Assembly: GCA_012514145.1 (NCBI GenBank)
Contig: JAAZAV010000034.1
Location: 1-64,000 of the forward strand
Direction: 5' to 3'
DNA from: Clostridiales bacterium
Lineage (GTDB): Bacteria > Bacillota > Clostridia > Oscillospirales > CAG-272
Length of the DNA stretch: 64,000 nt
The position numbers were made by a program, and so were the translations under genes. Every line of letters starts with the position of its first letter. The first letter of the stretch is position 1. The notes below the pieces were generated by a model that was not told where the DNA came from, did no database searches, and worked only from the letters and a program-made list of their open reading frames with translations. Below, one piece after another: positions 8,131 through 16,710 of the stretch.

Positions 8131-9108
8131 TCAGACGGTCTGAGCGCTGCGGCGCTTGAGATATCTGAAAAGGTCTGCAATTGACGACAGAGTAAAACTC
8201 ATAAGCGAACCGGTTCTGCGCATGAGATATGGAATCAGCCGCACCGCCAGGTTGTAAAGCAATATGCCCAAGAACATGGAAACGCCGAGAGCGGTAAGAC
8301 CGAGACCTATTTCGTATAGACCTACCGGCAATACCGTGACCAGCTGAGTCACGCCGTATATGATGCCCACAAGCGACACCACCGTACCTGCGGCTGCCAC
8401 TGCCACCAGTGCAGCCACAAAAACAAATATCAGCGCTGCCAGTGCGGCGAACACACAGCAGAAAATCAATATAACAAGGATGACAAGCGGTATGGTAATC
8501 GGCAGCGTGCAGAGAAAAACTATCCAGAATGTCAGAGAGCCGCGGGGTTCCTCACGGTCATAGTAATGCTCATCATAATCATCGGCCGGGTGCAGCTGTG
8601 ACTTCAATTCCGATGCAGCGGCATCTGACAGCTGCGCGGTCGGCTGTAACGGCATCATGGTTGTGGTAGGCGCGTCGTCCGGAGCCGGAAGTGCGTTATT
8701 CTGTGCCGTATCCGTCCGGTGCTGCTCATAATAGGCGCGTCCGACGGACGAGCTGGGATGGTATGTGGGCGCATTCTGCGCCGGCAGAGTCTGTTCCTGC
8801 ACTGCGGGAATCTGCTGCGTGATACCGGCATTTATGTCATACATCTGCCGATTGCCGCCGGGCTGAAGACCCTCATTCTCTGCCGCAGCTGCGGCCGCCT
8901 TCTGTTTCTGGCGCAGAATCAGAGCATACATGTTGTTGGCAAGAGTGTCTATGCTCTCGCCGCTGCCTATGATTTCGGCTCGCTCATTCTGAGGAAGGGA
9001 GCTGAGGTACCGGTCGAACAGATTGAGATTCTTCTCTATCTCAGCATCATCAGCGCCAAGCTGACCCAGCCTGGCTGCTATCAGACGCAAAAAGGTATGT
9101 CTGTCCAT
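8131..9108 (-). CDS. HAAS/DUF1700-like membrane protein with long Gln/Ala-rich linker
   Basis: A 325-residue membrane protein. Residues 1-60 (RHTFLRLIAARLGQL, then a DAEIEKNLNLFDRYL stretch) resemble the N-terminal HAAS/DUF1700 helical domain. Residues 80-185 are low-complexity and rich in Ala, Gln, Pro and Thr. The C-terminal part has four to five membrane segments, followed by a basic amphipathic tail. The start is set by GGAGG six bases before the ATG at 9108; the longer reading frame back to 9183 overlaps the trmB promoter and is unlikely. With the DUF4097 gene it forms the usual envelope pair. The role is inferred from that association only. Confidence 0.7.
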   Translation of the reverse strand: MDRHTFLRLIAARLGQLGADDAEIEKNLNLFDRYLSSLPQNERAEIIGSGESIDTLANNMYALILRQKQKAAAAAAENEGLQPGGNRQMYDINAGITQQIPAVQEQTLPAQNAPTYHPSSSVGRAYYEQHRTDTAQNNALPAPDDAPTTTMMPLQPTAQLSDAAASELKSQLHPADDYDEHYYDREEPRGSLTFWIVFLCTLPITIPLVILVILIFCCVFAALAALIFVFVAALVAVAAAGTVVSLVGIIYGVTQLVTVLPVGLYEIGLGLTALGVSMFLGILLYNLAVRLIPYLMRRTGSLMSFTLSSIADLFRYLKRRSAQTV

Positions 9109-9128
9109 GGTGATCCTCCGATTTGATA

Positions 9129-9157
9129 TTGTAATTGCGTAAAAACCGTGGTATAAT
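9129..9157 (+). promoter_or_regulatory. Promoter of trmB
   Basis: TTGTAA (9129-9134), a 17-base spacer and TATAAT (9152-9157), 40 bases before the trmB ATG. It sits in the 89-base gap shared with the divergent DUF1700-like gene. Confidence 0.7.
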
Positions 9158-9197
9158 ACGCCGCAAAACCCACTGCACCACAAGGAGATGCCTTATA

Positions 9198-9935
9198 ATG
9201 CGAGCACGCAGAAAAAAACACGGCGCCCAACGGCTTGACGCATGCCGTGAAAAGGGAATTGTAATCGATTCAAAAAACGAACTGCCCGTCGGCTTCCTGC
9301 CCGCCGAAATCGAAATCGGCTGCGGCAAGGGCGATTTTATAATAGAAATGGCAAAGCGTCATCCCGAACGGAATTATATCGCTTTTGAAAAGAAAGATGA
9401 CATTGCGCTTGAAGCCGCCGAACGCCTTGACAGGGAGGGGCTGACAAATGTCCGCGTTATGGTGGCGGATGCGGGAGAGCTTGAAACACTCTTCGCACCC
9501 GGAGACCTTATCAACCTGTATACCAATTTCCCCGATCCCTGGGCCAAGACGCGCTACATCAAGCGCCGCCTGACTAACCGCAGCTTTCTTGAAATCTACA
9601 AGCGTCTGCTGCCGGTCGGCGGATGTGTGTTCTTCAAAACCGACAACCGTATACTTTTTGATTACAGCTTATCGGAGTTCAGGGCATGCGGTTATCGGCT
9701 TGAAAATGTGACTAATGACCTTCACGCCTCGGATTTCGCCGCCGAAAACATCGTCACCGAGTATGAGACGCTTTTCTCGCAAAAAGGTTTCAAGATAAAC
9801 CGCCTTGAAGCCTATATCGACGAAAAAACTCTCGAAACATATCCGCCCATGAAGTGGACATATACGGAAGATGAAGCCGCTGACAAAACTCCGGAAGATG
9901 AGGCTGACGGAAACAACAAAGATAATGACGGCTGA
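9198..9935 (+). CDS. trmB: tRNA (guanine-N7-)-methyltransferase
   Basis: A 245-residue cytoplasmic enzyme that methylates G46 in the tRNA variable loop using S-adenosylmethionine. Family motifs are present in order: the AdoMet-binding loop EIGCGKGDF near 43, the acidic AFEKK segment near 65, VADAGEL near 92, and the signature NFPDPWAKTRYIKRRL near 112. The C-terminal 25 residues are an Asp/Glu-rich tail beyond the usual family end. The ATG at 9198 is chosen over an upstream start because GGAG lies ten bases before it and the promoter at 9129-9157 would otherwise lie inside the gene. Confidence 0.95.
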   Translation: MRARRKKHGAQRLDACREKGIVIDSKNELPVGFLPAEIEIGCGKGDFIIEMAKRHPERNYIAFEKKDDIALEAAERLDREGLTNVRVMVADAGELETLFAPGDLINLYTNFPDPWAKTRYIKRRLTNRSFLEIYKRLLPVGGCVFFKTDNRILFDYSLSEFRACGYRLENVTNDLHASDFAAENIVTEYETLFSQKGFKINRLEAYIDEKTLETYPPMKWTYTEDEAADKTPEDEADGNNKDNDG

Positions 9936-9963
9936 CACGCGGGAAAACAAATAATAACGGGCT

Positions 9964-9992
9964 GCCGCCTGAGAACGGCGGCTCGTTTTTTT
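9964..9992 (+). terminator. Rho-independent terminator after trmB
   Basis: GCCGCC (9964-9969) pairs with GGCGGC (9977-9982), followed by a run of seven T. It lies 28 bases after the trmB stop. Confidence 0.8.
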
Positions 9993-9999
9993 GTGCCGC

Positions 10000-10764
10000 T
10001 TACTTTCTCGAGGCTAAAATCCGCTCCACCTCGCGCAGATCCTCAAAGGTATTGACACCCCAGAGTTCGGTCTGGTCGGGGGTGATATGCGCCTCCACCG
10101 GTTTGCCGTCGGCGATAAGCATACCGGGTATGTCGGTGAAATAATACTCGCCGGCTTTGTTGTCGTTTTTCAGTCTCCCCAGATACTCGCACATTTCGCG
10201 GCTCTTGTAGACATAAAGTCCCACATTCAGCTCGTCGATCTTCTTCTGCTCGGGAGTGCAGTCCTTATCCTCCACGATAGCGGTAACCTTGCCGCTGCCA
10301 TCGCGGACTATGCGCCCGAAAGGCAGCTTCAGAGGGGTACGGCAGCTGAGCAATGTACATACGCTTCCCTTCTCGCGGTGGGTCTTAAGCAGTGCTCTCA
10401 CCGTCTCGGCCTTCACCAGCGGCACATCGCCCTGGAGTATGATAACATCACCGTCAAAATCCGCAAGCCCGGCAGCTTCGGCACCGCACATGACAGCGTA
10501 GCCGGTGCCGTATGCGGCAGTTCCCTGAAGCGCGAAATTGCAGCCGCTGTCGGCAAAGGCTTCCTTTACCATATCGGCCATGTAGCCTACAATGATTGTA
10601 ATGTTCTCACGGGGCATACCATCGGTAGAGTCCAATACATATGCGAGCAATGGCCGTCCGTTGGCGCGGCGTAGCACCTTTGGGGAGGGATCATCTTTGG
10701 TTGCGAGACGTGTTCCCTTGCCGGCAGCCAGAATCAATGCCCGGCAGTTATCAAAAATGTTCAT
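10000..10764 (-). CDS. GlmU-like UDP-sugar pyrophosphorylase domain (no acetyltransferase domain)
   Basis: A 254-residue nucleotidyltransferase with a Rossmann-like GT-A fold. It resembles the N-terminal uridyltransferase half of GlmU, which makes UDP-GlcNAc from GlcNAc-1-phosphate and UTP. Motifs: the nucleotide loop ALILAAGKGTRL (residues 9-20), LQGTAAYGTGYAV near 80, QGDVPL near 110, GRIVRDGSGKV near 150, ELNVGLYVY near 177 and GEYYFTDI near 202. The whole left-handed beta-helix acetyltransferase half (about 200 residues) is missing. The start is fixed by CGGAG. It lies 84 bases downstream of the GH106-like gene on the same strand. The sugar substrate could differ from GlcNAc-1-phosphate. 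Confidence 0.85.
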   Translation of the reverse strand: MNIFDNCRALILAAGKGTRLATKDDPSPKVLRRANGRPLLAYVLDSTDGMPRENITIIVGYMADMVKEAFADSGCNFALQGTAAYGTGYAVMCGAEAAGLADFDGDVIILQGDVPLVKAETVRALLKTHREKGSVCTLLSCRTPLKLPFGRIVRDGSGKVTAIVEDKDCTPEQKKIDELNVGLYVYKSREMCEYLGRLKNDNKAGEYYFTDIPGMLIADGKPVEAHITPDQTELWGVNTFEDLREVERILASRK

Positions 10765-10848
10765 ATTTATCTCCGTTTGTATCAGATGCCGTGAATAATC
10801 CTTCGGGATTTCTTACAGCCGAACAAGCCGACAATATATTAGAGAATG

Positions 10849-13173
10849 TCAGCTTACCCGCTCGGTGCAGACGAGGAAGGTGGATCTGGCTGCTGCCAGT
10901 TCGATTTCCACGAAAGTATATGTCTCACCCTTGTATTCGCCGGTTTCGGATGTTATATGTCTGATCTCGCCCGTATACGGGTTCCACTCCTCCACATGGA
11001 AGGAGCCGCGTATGCTTACCCTGCCATCGTAATCGTGGTTTGTGGAATTGGATATGAAGAAGATGTCACAGCCGGCGTATCTGCGGTGGATATGGTTGAA
11101 GAGACCGCCCGACTTTATGCCAAATTTCCCTGCGCGCAGTGAACGGAACTCGTCGCGGGTCATGTTCAGCAGTCCGGAATTAGCTACTCTCGGCGGGTTA
11201 TCGAACTCGATGTCAAATCCCATATTAAGCTCGCCCAGCAGTTCGTCAAGGTCGGCAGAGCGAACCATTGATGAACCGTCAACAGCAGTCTCGTTTACCG
11301 GAACGAAGATCGCAATGCCTCCGTTATCATTGGTATTGGTATAATGGTGCTCCATCCAGTAATTGGTTTCCTCGCCCGAGACGCCGAAAATGTGATCTGA
11401 AAGCATCCTCACCTCTTCGTCGGCGGTGCTTTCCTGCATACTCATGCTGTCGGCAGGCGGCATGTACTCAAAAGCCCTGTCGGGCAGTGTGCCGGTGGCG
11501 ATTATCCTGCCGCCCTCATCGAAGAACTTCGCAAGCATACGCATGTTCTTAAGACTTACGATCTCCACGAAAGGCAGGATTATAACCTTGAACCGCTCGT
11601 GATTGATGTCGTTTGCAAGGCAGAGACAGCCGTCCACCACATGGCACTGCTTCGTGACTGTCTTGGGATGCAGAAGCGTCAGATCGAGGCAGGAATAATT
11701 CATCAGTGAATTGATAACATTGGTATAATCCACTCTGTCCGGCACCTGCGGAAACTCAAAGCCCTGGGAAGCGGATGAATACAGGTATGACTGAGAATGC
11801 AGAGAGTATATTGGATATAGCACCGCTATGTCGCAGACGTGTCGTCCGCCGCGCAGCATCGCCTGACAACGGGCTGCAAATCGGTTGAAGTCGGGCATTA
11901 CACTGCCGAGACCGCCGGTTTCCGAAAGGTCAAAGGGCTTGTCCCTGCCTCCGCTGAGAGAGACGCTGTGCGGTATGATGAAGTTGATTCCGCGGGCGAA
12001 TACATTCATCGCCTCGCGGTAGAGTATGTCGGCGTCAAGTTCCGGGTATTCGCCGTATATTTCACAAGCTACGATGCTCTTGTCATAGTTATTGGCCGCC
12101 CCCGACGCCAGCTTGCAGCCGTTGATGCCGTAAAGGTAATCGTGAGACATCTCTACACCAGCGGCGCCCGCGTACTTCTGATAAAGCATACCGTCACCGA
12201 ACATCCAGCTTGCCAGTGTGGTTTTAGGCTCAGCCACATGACCCGACGACACAAGTCCGCGGGAACGGGTGAAGTCGGATACGGCTTTGATATAACCCCG
12301 GCAGAGCATATCGGCACGGCAGTCGAACATCATTGTCCTGACATGCCGCCCCTCCTCACCGATATCCCTGAAAAGCGCCAGGTAGTACGGTGCGCAGTCA
12401 AAGCCGTAGGTTTCCATGAATACTGTATTAAAGGATGAATCCCAGGAACGCCGATTCGGTGCGATGAACTGAATGTCATCGTAAAAGGTCATGCCCACCA
12501 CCGATCCGATGTATTCCTCAAACTGACCGGCAAAACGCTCGTATGTCAGCTCAATGAAATGCAGACAGGCATCGTAGTTGAGCATATTGACATATTTGGC
12601 GCCCTCGGCAGGCCGGCATATAAACTGTATAATATCCCAGTTGCCGTGTGGCGGCTCCCAGTTTACCGTTCCGTCCTTGAAATATTCCCGGATATCTATG
12701 ACCTGACGGGTGTCCACCTCATAGGCTGTTAAAGCCAGCGTCACACCGTCGGTGTCCAGCTTTCTGCTCACTGCCTCGCCCGCTGTACAGGTGTATTCGC
12801 GCATTACAAGCTCTTCGGTCACCTCATCCGGGTACTTCTCCGCGAACTCGCCGCAGGCATGGCCTGTGCATTGGTCCATGTCGTCGCAGTAAATGACCTT
12901 AAGTCCCAGCTCACGGCAGCATTCTAGTATACGCCCGTAGGATGCAAGATATTCTTCGCTTCCGCACTCGGGCAGTGTCTCTGGCATCGGATGTATGGCA
13001 GCGCCGCCGAAGCCCGCTTTTTTCAGTGCGCCAAGCTGCGAGGCAATCTTTTCTTCATCCGATATATCGCCGTCAAGCAGCCATGCGGGCACCGGTCGGT
13101 ACCCTGCAGGCGGTGAAGAAAACAGCTGCCTCAGCTCATGGGGCGTACTTATATTATTATGATTAATCTCCAT
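10849..13173 (-). CDS. GH106-like glycoside hydrolase (alpha-L-rhamnosidase-related)
   Basis: A 774-residue protein without signal peptide. The start RPVPAWLLDGDISDEE (about 26-41), then GALKKAGFGGAAIHPMP, matches the opening of GH106-type barrels (RP-x-WW-W, then L-x-x-M-x-x-x-G-x-G-G). Further signs are YCDDMDQCTG near 115, GSVVGMTFYDDIQF near 250, SSGHVAEP near 330, and a beta-rich C-terminal half. Candidate catalytic acids are those in the VAEP and CEIYGEYPE regions, but I cannot assign them firmly. It is transcribed from a clear promoter at 13254-13282 with AAAGG before the ATG. The window sequence gives the family at moderate certainty and the substrate, L-rhamnosides, only by analogy. 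Confidence 0.7.
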   Translation of the reverse strand: MEINHNNISTPHELRQLFSSPPAGYRPVPAWLLDGDISDEEKIASQLGALKKAGFGGAAIHPMPETLPECGSEEYLASYGRILECCRELGLKVIYCDDMDQCTGHACGEFAEKYPDEVTEELVMREYTCTAGEAVSRKLDTDGVTLALTAYEVDTRQVIDIREYFKDGTVNWEPPHGNWDIIQFICRPAEGAKYVNMLNYDACLHFIELTYERFAGQFEEYIGSVVGMTFYDDIQFIAPNRRSWDSSFNTVFMETYGFDCAPYYLALFRDIGEEGRHVRTMMFDCRADMLCRGYIKAVSDFTRSRGLVSSGHVAEPKTTLASWMFGDGMLYQKYAGAAGVEMSHDYLYGINGCKLASGAANNYDKSIVACEIYGEYPELDADILYREAMNVFARGINFIIPHSVSLSGGRDKPFDLSETGGLGSVMPDFNRFAARCQAMLRGGRHVCDIAVLYPIYSLHSQSYLYSSASQGFEFPQVPDRVDYTNVINSLMNYSCLDLTLLHPKTVTKQCHVVDGCLCLANDINHERFKVIILPFVEIVSLKNMRMLAKFFDEGGRIIATGTLPDRAFEYMPPADSMSMQESTADEEVRMLSDHIFGVSGEETNYWMEHHYTNTNDNGGIAIFVPVNETAVDGSSMVRSADLDELLGELNMGFDIEFDNPPRVANSGLLNMTRDEFRSLRAGKFGIKSGGLFNHIHRRYAGCDIFFISNSTNHDYDGRVSIRGSFHVEEWNPYTGEIRHITSETGEYKGETYTFVEIELAAARSTFLVCTERVS

Positions 13174-13253
13174 TATAATACCTTTGGGGTGAACGCCGAA
13201 CTCACTGAACCATTATTATACCAGTCTGTGTATTGATACTCGGCGTATTCTGC

Positions 13254-13282
13254 ATTATACCACACTAATTCATATGTGTAAA
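13254..13282 (-). promoter_or_regulatory. Promoter of the GH106-like gene
   Basis: Minus strand TTTACA (13277-13282), a 17-base spacer and TATAAT (13254-13259), 80 bases before the start codon. The 367-base gap 13174-13540 holds this promoter, the divergent promoter at 13419-13448 and a small GC-rich hairpin near 13340-13356; I see no gene in it. Confidence 0.65.
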
Positions 13283-13418
13283 GCCCGTGTGCGTAAATTT
13301 ACAAATCTGCGTTCCGGAAGGACAATGCGTCCGAACCTGCGGCGGAATCGCCGCCTAAGGCTCATGCAGCCATATTCTTCTTTGCGGGTATTCATGTTGC
13401 GATAAAGAATTTTTATTG

Positions 13419-13448
13419 CTTGACAGCGGCTGTCAAGTATGTTACAAT
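13419..13448 (+). promoter_or_regulatory. Promoter with perfect 19-base palindromic operator
   Basis: TTGACA (13420-13425), a 17-base spacer and TACAAT (13443-13448) precede the Gfo/Idh/MocA gene. The perfect palindrome CTTGACAGCGGCTGTCAAG (13419-13437) covers the -35 box. A dimeric repressor bound there would block transcription. No candidate regulator is encoded in the window. Confidence 0.75.
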
Positions 13449-13540
13449 TATAATGTCACATGGCAAATAACGCTTTATCCGGTACCGGCTGCCGGGTAGA
13501 CGTAAAAATAACATTCAGAGAGCCGGAGAAACGGAGTATC

Positions 13541-14545
13541 ATGGCTAAAGTAAAAGTTGGCTTTATTGGCTGCGGCGGAAGAGCCGGTGCGCATTTCCAG
13601 AAGCTTGTAACCTTCAAGGAGGACGTTGAACTTGTAGGTTACGCCGATGTTATTCTTGCCAGAGCGGAGAATTTCCGCAACAAAGCCGGCGAGGGCAAGG
13701 CTTACACCTGCTACAAGCAGATGCTCGACGAGACCAAGCCGGACGCTGTCGTTATCGCCGTTGAACCCTGCGCACACGGTGCGATCGAGCTTGCCGTTGT
13801 TGAGCGCAACATCCACTTCATAATTGAGAAGCCGATGGATCTCGACATCTGCGCTGCAGAGAACATCAGCAACCTCGTGGCTCAGAAGCGCATCATAACC
13901 AGCGTAGGTTTCCAGGACAGATATCAGGACATCACCGACAAGGCGGTTGAGCTGCTCGCAGGCCGCCGCATAGGTCTTGTAGAGGGCGCATGGGTAGGCG
14001 GCATCCCCGGTGTATGGTGGTGGAGAAAGCAGGAGACCTCAGGCGGTCAGATCATTGAGCAGAACATTCACCTGTTCGACCAGGTCCGCTACATGCTCGG
14101 CGAGCCTGTAAGCGTATACGCGGCGGGCGGCAAGGGCATCGTTCGCCCCGCAGAGCGCAATATGCCCGGCTACAACGTTCATGACTACTCCTCTGCCGTT
14201 ATAAAGATGGAAAGCGGAGTTGTTGTCAACCTTTTCACCGGCTGCTATGTAAAGGGTCCCTCAAAACAGAACGGGCTCACCTTCTACTGCGAGGACTGTG
14301 TAGTTGACTACGCGCTCCGCAGCAAGCTGACCTTCAGAGATAATCAGGGCAATGTTGAGACCTTCAACCATGTAGTCGACGGCAACATTGAGCAGACCTA
14401 CATTCTTGACCGTGTCTTTATCGACGCCATCAAATCCGGCGACACCTCCAAGATCCGCAGCCCCTACAGCGATGCTCTCAAGTCGCTCAAGCTCTGCTTC
14501 GCTGCTCAGAAATCCATCGAGACCGGCGAAGTCATCATGCTGTAA
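13541..14545 (+). CDS. Gfo/Idh/MocA-family NAD(P)-dependent oxidoreductase
   Basis: A 334-residue cytoplasmic dehydrogenase. The Rossmann domain opens with VGFIGCGGRAGAH (residues 5-17, a variant of GxGxxG). The conserved Glu-Lys-Pro of the active site is in IIEKPMDLD near 95, and the C-terminal alpha/beta domain holds GGQIIEQNIHLFDQ near 168, where the His is the expected catalytic residue. Family members oxidise sugar or inositol hydroxyls. The ATG at 13541 is preceded by GGAG. It is followed 130 bases later by a hydroxypyruvate-isomerase-like gene, and the two probably act in sequence on one substrate. The specific sugar cannot be told. Confidence 0.88.
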   Translation: MAKVKVGFIGCGGRAGAHFQKLVTFKEDVELVGYADVILARAENFRNKAGEGKAYTCYKQMLDETKPDAVVIAVEPCAHGAIELAVVERNIHFIIEKPMDLDICAAENISNLVAQKRIITSVGFQDRYQDITDKAVELLAGRRIGLVEGAWVGGIPGVWWWRKQETSGGQIIEQNIHLFDQVRYMLGEPVSVYAAGGKGIVRPAERNMPGYNVHDYSSAVIKMESGVVVNLFTGCYVKGPSKQNGLTFYCEDCVVDYALRSKLTFRDNQGNVETFNHVVDGNIEQTYILDRVFIDAIKSGDTSKIRSPYSDALKSLKLCFAAQKSIETGEVIML

Positions 14546-14548
14546 TCG

Positions 14549-14594
14549 GACGGACAGTCATTAAGTCTAAAGACGGACAGTCATTAAGTCTAAA
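14549..14594 (+). repeat. Perfect tandem duplication of a 23-base unit
   Basis: The 23 bases at 14549-14571 are repeated without change at 14572-14594. The repeat starts four bases after the stop of the dehydrogenase gene and lies before a hairpin. Confidence 0.9.
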
Positions 14595-14612
14595 ATTGTC
14601 AATTAAGCGCAC

Positions 14613-14645
14613 AAGCGGTCCTCGTGACCGCTTTGTGTGTATTTT
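14613..14645 (+). terminator. Hairpin with U-rich tail between dehydrogenase and isomerase genes
   Basis: AAGCGGTC (14613-14620) pairs with GACCGCTT (14626-14633) and is followed by GTGTGTATTTT. It may end part of the transcription of the dehydrogenase gene or act as an intercistronic attenuator, since the isomerase gene begins 30 bases later with no separate promoter that I can see. Confidence 0.5.
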
Positions 14646-14675
14646 AACGAATTTAAAAGAAAGGATACAGATTAC

Positions 14676-15467
14676 ATGGTAAAACTTTCCGCATGCATTG
14701 AGATGATCTTCAACAATCTTCCCTTCTGCGAGCGCATGACCGCCGCGAAGGCAGCCGGACTGAATGCTGTTGAGTTCTGGGGCTGGACGGGCAAGGATCT
14801 GCCTGCCATAAAAGAGACCGCCGAGAAGAACGGTCTTGCCATCGCCGCATTCTGCGTGAGCGGCGCCGGTTCCGCCCATGCCGACGAGTTCAACGCCAAG
14901 CGCCTGCTTGACAGAACCGGCATCGACGCTTTCAAGAAGGTCACCGAGGAGTCAATCGAGAAGGCGAAGTTCCTCGACTGCCAGACTCTCATCGTTACCG
15001 TGGGTCAGGAGCGCAATGACATAACCCGCTTTGAGCAGCACACCAATATTGTGCTCGCTCTCCGCGCCGTGGCGCCGTTGCTGCGTGACTCGGGCGTTAC
15101 TATGGTGGTAGAGCCGCTGAACACCCTGGTTAATCACCGTGGCTACTATCTCGCTTCGGGCTATGAGGCATTCTCCATAATCGAAGAAGTCGGCTGCCCC
15201 AACGTGAAGCTTCTTTATGATGTATACCATCAGCAGATTTCCGACGGCAATGTTATAGACAACATCACGAAGCACATCGATCTTATCGGGCACTTCCATA
15301 TCGCCGACGTTCCCGGCAGACATGAGCCGGGCACGGGTGAGCTAAACTACCGCAACATCTTCAAGGCTATCGACGCTGCCGGCTACAAGCGATATGTCGG
15401 TATGGAGTATCATCCCTCTATCGACCACGCCGAGACGGTACGCAGCACTCTCGCCCTGACGAAATAA
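14676..15467 (+). CDS. Hydroxypyruvate isomerase-like TIM-barrel protein
   Basis: A 263-residue cytoplasmic protein of the AP-endonuclease-2/xylose-isomerase-like superfamily, closest by motif to hydroxypyruvate isomerase (Hyi/OtnI group). Metal and active-site segments are in order: VVEPLNT near 145, LLYDVYHQQ near 178, HFHIADVPGRHEPGTGE near 208-224 and GMEYHPS near 247. The family interconverts hydroxypyruvate and tartronate semialdehyde, or related keto-acid or keto-sugar pairs. The ATG follows GAAAGGA. It pairs with the dehydrogenase upstream, so it may act on the keto product of that enzyme rather than on hydroxypyruvate. That is inference. Confidence 0.8.
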   Translation: MVKLSACIEMIFNNLPFCERMTAAKAAGLNAVEFWGWTGKDLPAIKETAEKNGLAIAAFCVSGAGSAHADEFNAKRLLDRTGIDAFKKVTEESIEKAKFLDCQTLIVTVGQERNDITRFEQHTNIVLALRAVAPLLRDSGVTMVVEPLNTLVNHRGYYLASGYEAFSIIEEVGCPNVKLLYDVYHQQISDGNVIDNITKHIDLIGHFHIADVPGRHEPGTGELNYRNIFKAIDAAGYKRYVGMEYHPSIDHAETVRSTLALTK

Positions 15468-15480
15468 ACAAAAAGATAAG

Positions 15481-15521
15481 CATCCCGGCATCACTGCCAA
15501 TAGCAGCAGGATGTCGGGATG
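15481..15521 (+). terminator. Long hairpin after the isomerase gene
   Basis: CATCCCGGCATC (15481-15492) pairs with GATGTCGGGATG (15510-15521) with one G-U pair. The T-run after it is poor. The rest of the gap to 15729 shows no gene. Confidence 0.5.
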
Positions 15522-15729
15522 AATTGTCCTGTGTTTTGACTTCCCTTATAAATGAAAGGAACGAGCCTGGGGGAAAGCTCGCTCCGATCACTATAAAAGG
15601 GGTTTGGGGGTTACGGGTCATATAATACCACAACCTTCGTCAAAATGAAATAGGAATAGCACGTTTATTTGTAAATATTGTATGAAGAAAACTGAAATCT
15701 TCATACACAATCAACAACGGAGCGGTAAC

Positions 15730-16689
15730 ATGAAGAGATTTCCCGATAATTCCCGCGTGGTTTTCATAGGCGACAGCATAACCGCCGGCGCGACCTGGAT
15801 AGCCCATATCCTCGACAGATATGTTACAGAACTGCCCCGAAGCCGGGTTTACATGTACGGCGCCGGAATCTCGGGCGGCTCTGCGCGATCGGCTATGTTG
15901 TTCATGGACAGCGACACGCTCATATATGAGCCGACACACGCGGTTATAATGCTCGGCATGAACGATATCGGACGGGGCAGCTACTGCGCCGCCCCCACGG
16001 AGGCTCAGCTGCAGGCTCAGAAGGCTTCCATGGCGGCTCACAAGGAGGGTATGACAGCATTGGCAGAACGGCTGTCGTCACTGGGCATTCAACTTACCTT
16101 CCTGACTCCCACGCCCTATGACGAGGGAATGGAGACAGATGAGACCTGCTATAACGGCTGCGCGGGCGCGCTGGAGGAATGCGGGCGTTTCGCCTCGGAG
16201 CTTGCCGAACGCTTCGGCGGTGAGGTCATCGACTTCAACGGTCAGATGACCGCAATCAACCGTGAGCTGCAAAGAACCGACCCGAAACTCTCACTGATAG
16301 GTCCCGACCGGGTGCATCCGCTGCATACCTGCGGCCACTCGGCAATGGCGCGGCTTTTCCTCGCAGCCCAGGGCTTTGATATCGTACTTCCCACCGCATC
16401 CGGTGTATTGGACGGCAGCGTGTGCCTCGACATGTCCCCCAAAGCTGCCGGATGGCTGGCAGCTCACGGACGGCTTGAGCGGCTTCGATCCACCGAATGG
16501 CTGCTGCTTCAGAAATACCGCGGCAGGACTGCCGATGAGAAGAACGCCTTTTTGAAGGAATATCTTAACGCCGGCAGTTTCCCGTCACCCTTCTGGAAGG
16601 GAATCGCCCGCAACTACTATGAAAACAGCCACTACGCTGTCAAGTACCTTGTGGAGCATGTGCGCTCCTCCTGCGATATATATAACTGA
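15730..16689 (+). CDS. SGNH/GDSL-family hydrolase (esterase)
   Basis: A 319-residue cytoplasmic protein. The block I motif FIGDSITAG places the nucleophile at Ser16. MYGAGISGG near 48 (block II Gly), LGMNDIG near 80 (block III Asn) and DRVHP near 198 (block V Asp and His) complete the SGNH set. Such enzymes often remove acetyl or other acyl groups from glycans. The ATG at 15730 is preferred over one 48 bases upstream because GGAG lies seven bases before it. A GNAT gene follows after 21 bases and is probably cotranscribed. The C-terminal 100 residues extend past the usual SGNH core and are not recognised. Confidence 0.85.
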   Translation: MKRFPDNSRVVFIGDSITAGATWIAHILDRYVTELPRSRVYMYGAGISGGSARSAMLFMDSDTLIYEPTHAVIMLGMNDIGRGSYCAAPTEAQLQAQKASMAAHKEGMTALAERLSSLGIQLTFLTPTPYDEGMETDETCYNGCAGALEECGRFASELAERFGGEVIDFNGQMTAINRELQRTDPKLSLIGPDRVHPLHTCGHSAMARLFLAAQGFDIVLPTASGVLDGSVCLDMSPKAAGWLAAHGRLERLRSTEWLLLQKYRGRTADEKNAFLKEYLNAGSFPSPFWKGIARNYYENSHYAVKYLVEHVRSSCDIYN

Positions 16690-16710
16690 GATTACCGGAG
16701 GCAGATTATT

